Origin: JAMXLO01 sp963832895
GTDB lineage: Bacteria; Pseudomonadota; Alphaproteobacteria; Acetobacterales; Acetobacteraceae
Length of the DNA: 64,000 nucleotides
Direction of reading: 5' to 3'
Assembly (NCBI GenBank): GCA_963832895.1
Contig: CAWHVQ010000003.1
Coordinates: 248,001-312,000 of the forward strand
Shown here: positions 59,371 to 64,000 of the stretch, one piece after another
Layout: every line of letters starts with the position of its first letter
Position numbering within the stretch: position 1 is the stretch's first letter
Notes under the pieces: model-generated
What the model was told of the DNA's origin: nothing
What the model saw: the letters and a program-made list of their open reading frames with translations, nothing else
Databases searched by the model: none
Program-made: the position numbers and the translations under genes

Positions 59371-60495
59371 CTATATCGTGCTGCCTGATGTGGAGCTGGA
59401 TGTCGTGAGCTCGGTCCGCGGTGAAGAGTTCTTGGCTATAACAAACTGCGTCAAGCCACCGTTTTGCCGTAGACGGCGCTCAATAACGTCGACGTAGTAG
59501 GACTGGTCGAACTCCGTGCCAGTCCCTTCCAACGCGATCATGCTGCGCGGACTGAGCAAAAGCTCACCGGGCATGGTGATCCGAATGGTGCGCTCATGGC
59601 GTGTCAGCTCCCCAAGACGCTGCTGAGCGAATTTCAGGGCCTCGTCCGGCGTCAAATTGGGCTGCACAAACACATAGCGTTGCGGAGACGCGCCAGACTG
59701 TTGCGCAACGCCTCGCCCCGATGCACGTGCCTGCTGAGCAAAACCGCTGTTCTGTCGCGAATTCCAGCTCTTGATAACTACTTCGATATCGTGTGCCAAA
59801 GTCAAGGATCTTTCCAGCTTGAGATCGATCACATCCCCGGGGCGCAATGACACAGCAATATCCGTTCCTTGCGCTACAGGTTGGAAGTACAGCGTCTGGC
59901 CCTGAACGAATACATCGAACCCTTCCTGCCGGGCGAGAAAGACGAGGAGATCCCATTCCGTGGTGGTGCAGCTAAACTGGTTCAACGTGATGCGATCATG
60001 CTCACTTTGATAGTATCGACCCACCGGGGTCGTCGTAGAGGTAACGTGCGGTGTCAGGTTGTGGCGCTGCGCCAGAAGCGACGCGATTTCGCTTGACGTG
60101 CGATTGGCGAAGGTTTCCTGCGTGCGAGCTTCGATCAATGCTGACGTCAGGTCACGGCCATCCAGACGAACCAAGCCAAGCGTGGGATCGATACTTACGC
60201 TATCGACAACGCCTTGCACCAGACTGACAAAAGAGGCCCCTCCATCCAAGCTGAATTGAACATCCAACAGGATGTCGGGTTCGCTGGCCCAGAAGGATGC
60301 TCCTGCCCAAGGATCGATACCCAGGGCGACCGACGCACGGAACCGATCCGCAGCGTAGTAGTTGTTGGAGACCACCTCAGCCTCCATTGCGCCGCAGATG
60401 ATCTGACCGTTGGCGATGACCTTCAGGCGCGGAGCTCGCCAGGCAGGTTGCAAGTCATTGAGCAGCAATGCCGCCTCCAGCGCTGGGATCGACAT
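59371..60495 (-). CDS. Tail hub protein, phage late control D (gpD) family
   Basis: This 374-residue hub connects tube to spike. It has PRLKVIANGQIICGAMEAEV, YYAADRFRASVALGIDPWAG, RLDGRDLTSALIEART, then FLARQEGFDVFVQGQTLYFQ and ELTRHERTIRITMPGEL, matching gpD/VgrG-like hub folds. The C terminus is a Ser/Thr-rich tail. It overlaps the LysM gene by 41 bp and precedes the gpV spike gene by 3 bp. Confidence 0.88.
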   Translation of the reverse strand: MSIPALEAALLLNDLQPAWRAPRLKVIANGQIICGAMEAEVVSNNYYAADRFRASVALGIDPWAGASFWASEPDILLDVQFSLDGGASFVSLVQGVVDSVSIDPTLGLVRLDGRDLTSALIEARTQETFANRTSSEIASLLAQRHNLTPHVTSTTTPVGRYYQSEHDRITLNQFSCTTTEWDLLVFLARQEGFDVFVQGQTLYFQPVAQGTDIAVSLRPGDVIDLKLERSLTLAHDIEVVIKSWNSRQNSGFAQQARASGRGVAQQSGASPQRYVFVQPNLTPDEALKFAQQRLGELTRHERTIRITMPGELLLSPRSMIALEGTGTEFDQSYYVDVIERRLRQNGGLTQFVIAKNSSPRTELTTSSSTSGSTI

Positions 60496-60646
60496 CGGGG
60501 ATCAACAGTGTCACGATGCCAACAAGCATTGGGTCGGAAAGGTTGTTCAGCTCGGCGACTCGTAACCATTGCGTTGCATCCGCTAGCTGAGCTGCGGCAA
60601 TGTGGAACAAGTTGTCACCAGCCACAGTGATAGTCTTCACGCTCAA
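60455..60646 (-). CDS. LysM-like small tail protein (gpX-type)
   Basis: This 63-residue protein is essentially one LysM motif: TITVAGDNLFHIAAAQLADA, TQWLRVAELNNLSDPMLVGI. In P2-like phages, gpX is a small LysM tail protein needed for baseplate formation and lies near the hub gene. It overlaps the upstream gene by 4 bp and the hub gene by 41 bp. Confidence 0.82.
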   Translation of the reverse strand: MSVKTITVAGDNLFHIAAAQLADATQWLRVAELNNLSDPMLVGIVTLLIPDVDPSAGGGIAAQ

Positions 60647-61383
60647 GTACTCGCATTGGTGAGATTGGTCTCCGTTCGGCTGATATACGACCCAGCGGAG
60701 ACCAGCGAAGTGAGTTGGCCAGCGGCGTCGGTAGCGGCAAGCAAATTTGCCGCGGCGGCTTCCGCGGAACCGGCACCCACGATTGTTGCACCCATGAGTG
60801 TTGCGTTAGTTATGGAAATCGATGAGCTGATCGAGTTTTTTGTCCCTACGAGACATTCTTGGGCGGCCGAGTAGGCAGCCGTTCCGCGGGTGGTGGCGCC
60901 TGGTGTAGCGAGTGCCGCCTGCAGCGGCGACAGATCCAGGCCGGCATTTAGGGCGTATCCGGACGCGGCTCCGATATCCGCAAGCGCGGTGGTCGCAAGC
61001 GAGGCCGCCAACTGCACGAGCGCCGATGCTTCGTCCCGCAAAACGGTGCAGACGATGCGATAGGGGATCCACCAGCCGTTGCGATAGCTGGCCTGAAATT
61101 CGGCGATTAGAACGGTATAGAATAGAACATCCCACGTTAACGGCAAGGCAACGCCCACGACACGCAACTGGTCGAGACTGCGAGCCCGCAGAGTTGCGTC
61201 CGAGCCGCTGAAGATACCTGAGAAACTGATCTGTGCGTCGTCCCGTCCTAACGCGTCTATCACCCGGGAGCCACCGGGCAAGCGATGCAAGGCTAGGCGT
61301 TGCCTGCCGCCGAAATTGACCCCGGATGCAACTTCAAAGTCCTGAAAGGCGACTGGTCCAAGTATCAGCGTTACGTCAGACAT
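60643..61383 (-). CDS. Phage tail protein, baseplate-hub-associated, uncharacterised
   Basis: This 246-residue protein starts MSDVTLILGPVAFQDFEVAS. The stretch LHRLPGGSRVIDALGRDDAQ, ISFSGIFSGSDATLRARSLD and GWWIPYRIVCTVLRDEASA resembles the N-terminal half of phage DNA-circulation/baseplate-hub proteins. The C-terminal half is Ala/Ser-rich helical. ATG 61383 overlaps the previous gene, and its stop overlaps the LysM gene. No precise role can be assigned. Confidence 0.7.
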   Translation of the reverse strand: MSDVTLILGPVAFQDFEVASGVNFGGRQRLALHRLPGGSRVIDALGRDDAQISFSGIFSGSDATLRARSLDQLRVVGVALPLTWDVLFYTVLIAEFQASYRNGWWIPYRIVCTVLRDEASALVQLAASLATTALADIGAASGYALNAGLDLSPLQAALATPGATTRGTAAYSAAQECLVGTKNSISSSISITNATLMGATIVGAGSAEAAAANLLAATDAAGQLTSLVSAGSYISRTETNLTNAST

Positions 61384-61561
61384 CGACCTCAGCACCCTCT
61401 GTGACGATCGGACCCTGGCTATCGTCTTTCGCGCCCTTCTGCGTTGTCTCACCCTTGGGATGGAACGCCACGGCGATGGCAATGGGCACTGTCAATGTGG
61501 TGAGATCGGGTGGCGCCTCGTCGCTGAACCAGAGAACGAAGGGAATACGGAGCTCCGTCAT
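61376..61561 (-). CDS. Small phage protein of unknown function
   Basis: This 61-residue frame (MTELRIPFVLWFSDEAPPDL, TVPIAIAVAFHPKGETTQKG, acidic C terminus) fits between the tape-measure and hub-associated genes with 4-bp gaps or 8-bp overlaps, as expected of a real coupled gene. No family is recognised. Confidence 0.6.
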   Translation of the reverse strand: MTELRIPFVLWFSDEAPPDLTTLTVPIAIAVAFHPKGETTQKGAKDDSQGPIVTEGAEVDV

Positions 61562-61565
61562 CTGC

Positions 61566-62753
61566 TCAAGCGCCCGTTGGAGCGCCGGGATAGGTTGCGT
61601 TCATCCGTGGGTCGATTCCTGTGGTCATCGCGCCCGGTCGTGATGCGCTGCTCTCAAGGTGATCGATTACCCATCGGCCAAGCTGGGCGCCATCCAGTAC
61701 AAGCATACCTTGCCGCGGTTCCGAACTGGCTTGCTGTGGCTCAGAAGAGGTGGATACCGATTGAGACGCTACAGGCCCTGCCAAGTCATCATTAATGAGA
61801 AAGGGTGGCGCGCTCGTGCTGGGCATGACACCGACCCCGTCTACGGGGCCGGAAATTGGGGCTGCGGGCATATGCGGCGCCAGTTCCGACGGCGAGCCTG
61901 GAGCCAGCGCGCCCATCATTACCCCGTGGCTCTGTGACGTCAAATCACTTCCGTAGATCTTTGTCATGTCTGCCGCTGCAATTTGTAATGGGTTGGTGAC
62001 TTGCGATGATCCGTCGCTAGGAACAGGGAAGTTTGGCGAAATTGATGGCAAAACTGATCGCAAAACCGGTAGCCCAATCGAACGTGTAATAGAAGGGGTA
62101 ATCGAAGGTGCAATCGAAAGCGTAGTCGAGGGCTGAATTGCGGGTGTTATTGGGCGTATAAGGACCGAAGTTGCGCTGTCCGGGGAGGACAGTGAGGTTG
62201 GGAATGACGACGACGCTTGCATTGCCGGTGAGGGGGAAGCAAGCGCCGGTTCGCGCAAACCGGCGGCTCGTATCGCCAGCCGTTTTGTTGCCGCTGACAC
62301 TGTCGAAGACGCCGCTATGGGAACTGGCGTGTCTTGAGGTGACGTTGGTGTAGCTTGCGATACCAAGTGGTCACCAGGATGCAGGTCACCGAGCGATGAG
62401 AGCTTCGCTTGATGCGTCCTCGCGGGTGGTCGCGAAACGGAAGCATCCTGTACGGTTGCTTGATGAGCCGTGTGGGTCCGCTCCAGTTTCGGTGCACTCG
62501 CTCCTGGTTGCTCTATTCTACCCTCATCCGGCTGCCGAATATGCAAAGGCACTACAATTGGGGCCATGTTTGGGTTGAACCGGTTCAACCTGCCGCCGAG
62601 TTGCGTTATCGTTTTCAACGATGCGGAGCTGGAGGATACGGTGCGATTGAGCGCTACGAGTTCTGGCTCCAGCGTTGCAATCATCTTGGATACGCCGTGG
62701 CCCAGCGCGAGCCCGCTTCCGATTGTGGGGGCCTCGTCGACGGTCACGTTCAA
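61566..62753 (-). CDS. Short tape-measure-like tail protein with low-complexity middle
   Basis: Position directly after the G/GT chaperone pair points to the tape measure. The 395-residue protein has a helical N terminus (SGLALGHGVSKMIATLEPEL), a Ser/Thr/Pro-rich centre with the pattern PSITPSITRSIGLP, and a C terminus LDGAQLGRWVIDHLE, then GIDPRMNATYPGAP. It has no transmembrane segment and no peptidase or transglycosylase domain. At ~1.5 angstrom per residue the tail would be about 60 nm, short for a myophage. Its ATG overlaps the GT stop. Confidence 0.65.
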   Translation of the reverse strand: MNVTVDEAPTIGSGLALGHGVSKMIATLEPELVALNRTVSSSSASLKTITQLGGRLNRFNPNMAPIVVPLHIRQPDEGRIEQPGASAPKLERTHTAHQATVQDASVSRPPARTHQAKLSSLGDLHPGDHLVSQATPTSPQDTPVPIAASSTVSAATKRLAIRAAGLREPALASPSPAMQASSSFPTSLSSPDSATSVLIRPITPAIQPSTTLSIAPSITPSITRSIGLPVLRSVLPSISPNFPVPSDGSSQVTNPLQIAAADMTKIYGSDLTSQSHGVMMGALAPGSPSELAPHMPAAPISGPVDGVGVMPSTSAPPFLINDDLAGPVASQSVSTSSEPQQASSEPRQGMLVLDGAQLGRWVIDHLESSASRPGAMTTGIDPRMNATYPGAPTGA

Positions 62754-63261
62754 GGATTCCAGTGCAGGGTTCGCCAGTCGAATACTCTGCCGTCCAATGT
62801 GCCGAGAGCGACCACATATGCCATCCGCTCATCGGGGGGCAGGCTGAACGCTACGTCGAACGGCACCCCATTCCGGATCAGATAGAGGCAGTCGATCAGG
62901 TCAGGGTGCCGGCTCAGTTTCCCGCGTTGGCGACCAGCTCCTCGGGAGTGGGGTCTGCGGATTGTTGCAACGCCAGTGCGACGGCCGCAACACCCGCATC
63001 GCCAAGGCGACCGACCATGGTCTCGATTTGCATTTCGTTGCATGGGGGAGGCACCGGCACATCGTCGATGGCAGCCACGGAGGAGGCAATCAGTGCCATC
63101 CCCAGCCAAGGTTGATTCTGTGACAGCAGCGGGCCAGCCGCTTTGAAAAGCCGCAGGCGATCGAGGGCGGTGAGCCTCCGGATGGTGATGCGGCGTCCGT
63201 CGTCGTCGATGACGGTCTCGGTGGCTGCAGCCGCCGTCAGTATGGATGCGGATGGGGTCAT
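62750..63261 (-). CDS. Tail assembly chaperone GT fusion made by programmed -1 frameshifting
   Basis: Slippage by -1 at GGGAAAC (62923-62917 on the minus strand) bypasses the TGA and continues as GKLSRHPDLIDCLYLIRNG, ending GRVFDWRTLHWNP at 62750. The fusion has ~170 residues, of which 55 are frameshift-specific. The T part (PFDVAFSLPPDERMAYVVAL) reads as a real conserved domain, whereas no independent start or ribosome site precedes it. Its stop overlaps the tape-measure ATG (ATGA). In lambda, gpGT binds the tape measure and recruits tail tube subunits. Confidence 0.85.
62861..62923 (-). promoter_or_regulatory. -1 programmed frameshift signal: slippery heptamer plus downstream stem
   Basis: On the minus strand: G GGA AAC (62923-62917, zero-frame codons shown), a 5-nt spacer containing the TGA, then CGGCACCC (62911-62904) that pairs perfectly with GGGTGCCG (62868-62861) across a 35-nt loop. 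X-XXY-YYZ heptamer, short spacer and 8-bp GC-rich stem are the three standard elements of bacterial -1 frameshifting. Confidence 0.85.
62914..63261 (-). CDS. Tail assembly chaperone, zero-frame product (G-like)
   Basis: This 115-residue chaperone (MTPSASILTAAAATETVIDD, GRRITIRRLTALDRLRLFKA) ends TPEELVANAGN at a TGA. The start overlaps the tube gene stop. In lambda and many phages the equivalent gpG is made in excess with a small fraction of -1 frameshift fusion gpGT. A slippery GGGAAAC occupies the final codons directly before the stop. Confidence 0.85.
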   Translation of the reverse strand: MTPSASILTAAAATETVIDDDGRRITIRRLTALDRLRLFKAAGPLLSQNQPWLGMALIASSVAAIDDVPVPPPCNEMQIETMVGRLGDAGVAAVALALQQSADPTPEELVANAGN

Positions 63262-63689
63262 CAGATCCGGCGCCTCCGGATAGCGAAGAACTCGAGCTTC
63301 TGCTTGACGCTGCTGTCGCCCTTCCAGGTTCCGGCATTGCTCAGCCGGAAGATCACGTTGTCATACTGGTAGGTCGATGTGGATCCATCTGTTTCCGTTA
63401 CATACTGGTACATCGTGCCAGGCGTAACGCTGTTTCCATTGAAATATTGCTGCTCGGCGGAGGCGATAAAATCATCGATGGTCGAGCTGCCGCGGTCGAG
63501 TTCAAAACTGCCTTCCCAGCCCTTGGGCAGCTCGGTGCCCATCTGAGTACCATCCAGTCGGTCCACCCGCACTGACTGGGTGAGCTGGCGGCTGTCAAAC
63601 AACGTGACGTGCGTCAGATCGATTCGTCCCGTTGCGCCGATCACCACCAGCTGTGTATCGCGCCCAATGGAGAACGAGGTGAATGACAT
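63261..63689 (-). CDS. Phage tail tube protein
   Basis: This 142-residue tube subunit sits between sheath and chaperone genes as in P2/Mu-type tails. It reads MSFTSFSIGRDTQLVVIGAT, RVDRLDGTQMGTELPKGWEG, SFELDRGSSTIDDFIASAEQ and ends RLSNAGTWKGDSSVKQKLEF, a beta-rich pattern usual for tail tubes. Its stop overlaps the chaperone start (TGATG). Confidence 0.8.
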   Translation of the reverse strand: MSFTSFSIGRDTQLVVIGATGRIDLTHVTLFDSRQLTQSVRVDRLDGTQMGTELPKGWEGSFELDRGSSTIDDFIASAEQQYFNGNSVTPGTMYQYVTETDGSTSTYQYDNVIFRLSNAGTWKGDSSVKQKLEFFAIRRRRI

Positions 63690-63702
63690 GCGGATTTTCT
63701 CC

Positions 63703-64000
63703 TTACGCCGGCTGCCCAGTGGGCAATGTCTGGCGGGATACCTGCACGGTCTGGCCGCCTTCGATGTTGACTATGAACTTTTCGTTGATCGCCTGGTACT
63801 GCACCTGGGCATCCGACTGTACGTAGCCGAGATCAGTCCTGCTGTCGGGGTTGTTTGAAGTGTCGCAGATCACGCTGAACGGCAGGCTACCGTCGGTGCT
63901 GCCGAGTAGACCCTGTCCGAGCATGTTCTGCAGGAATGCCAACTGCGTCGACCGAATTCGCCGGAAGAGGTCCGCGGTGATCACCTGTCCGACAAAAAGT
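63703..64000 (-). CDS. Probable contractile tail sheath protein, C-terminal part (start outside window)
   Basis: The frame is open to the end of the window. It contains RRIRSTQLAFLQNMLGQGLL, DSRTDLGYVQSDAQVQYQAI and NEKFIVNIEGGQTVQVSRQT, typical of the C-terminal handshake region of DUF3383/sheath proteins. Position upstream of the tube gene and the presence of gp25, gpJ and gpV support a contractile tail. The N-terminal ~80% or more is not in the window. Confidence 0.7.
   Translation of the reverse strand, partial: LFVGQVITADLFRRIRSTQLAFLQNMLGQGLLGSTDGSLPFSVICDTSNNPDSRTDLGYVQSDAQVQYQAINEKFIVNIEGGQTVQVSRQTLPTGQPA

Larger units (their letters stand above)
46051..64000 (-). mobile_element. Contractile phage tail cluster (prophage, tailocin or GTA-like), partial
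   Basis: Almost all genes here run on the minus strand with 1-30 bp gaps or ATGA overlaps. Order by transcription is sheath, tube, tail chaperone with -1 frameshift, tape-measure-like protein, hub and spike proteins, gp25, gpJ, gpI, fibres, SGNH-type tail protein, endolysin. This is the P2/Mu-type myophage tail order. Head, packaging, integrase and regulatory genes are not seen because the window ends inside the sheath gene. The left boundary is the 11 bp between the endolysin stop and the dnaE2 stop; no attachment site is recognisable. Confidence 0.85.

Noticed and set aside
62750..63337. Reading the T region as an independent 195-codon gene from 63337
   Set aside because: Its first ~140 codons are an out-of-frame shadow of the G gene; only the part after the slippery site looks like protein.

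Overview
The window looks like chromosomal DNA of a high-GC alphaproteobacterium, most likely Rhodospirillales/Acetobacteraceae. Supporting signs are strong G/C third positions, a GTTC-N7-GTTC type SOS box before an imuA-imuB-dnaE2 cassette, hydantoinase/amidase/LLM-monooxygenase catabolic genes, and small regulators of the kind seen in Acetobacteraceae. The family assignment is inference, because no rRNA or tRNA lies in the window.

Layout. 1-4.5 kb: 3' end of uvrB, a frameshifted small secreted protein, hldE (heptose for LPS), a CysQ-like phosphatase and a DUF4239-like membrane protein. 4.6-20.5 kb: catabolic and transport genes. These comprise an SsuD-like LLM monooxygenase, hyuB/hyuA with a divergent FAD amine oxidoreductase and a frameshifted DMT exporter, a cupin, an MDR reductase, a crotonase lacking both catalytic glutamates, a metallophosphoesterase, an amidase, a BASS-like transporter behind a CRP-like box, a second LLM enzyme, and a thiolase/DUF35 pair. 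20.5-27 kb: a TetR-OMF-MFP-RND efflux operon with palindromic operators; the RND pump gene carries a one-base frameshift. 27-33.9 kb: DUF423, proline iminopeptidase, a translationally coupled dehydrogenase/deacetylase/formamidase-like trio, an amidase, a uronate-dehydrogenase-like enzyme and a frameshifted GST. 33.9-36.8 kb: a truncated secreted protein, a frameshifted SCO1/SenC gene, a glycine-zipper lipoprotein, and a phosphate acyltransferase behind an FNR/FixK-type box.

36.8-39.1 kb is a small accessory island: XRE regulator, GcrA/AsnC-like small protein, DUF6362 protein and an Xre/RES toxin-antitoxin pair. 39.1-46.0 kb holds a cupin, a NUDIX protein and the SOS mutasome imuA-imuB-dnaE2. 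A 26-nt palindromic core (24 of 26 positions identical) occurs twice there: at the dnaE2 5' end and in-frame inside dnaE2.

46.05 kb to the end is a phage-type contractile tail cluster, all on the minus strand and tightly coupled. In transcription order it has sheath (partial), tube, a G/GT chaperone pair with a textbook -1 slippery site and stem, a short tape-measure-like protein, hub (gpD), spike (gpV), gp25, gpJ, gpI, fibres, an SGNH-type tail protein and a GH108 endolysin. Head, terminase and integrase genes are not visible because the window ends. It could be a prophage, a tailocin or a gene-transfer-agent-like particle. A 1450-bp IS3-family element with AGT target duplications has inserted into the last codons of a fibre-adaptor gene.

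Five genes in the first 35 kb carry the same kind of +1 reading-frame break, which suggests either sequence error or recent gene decay.
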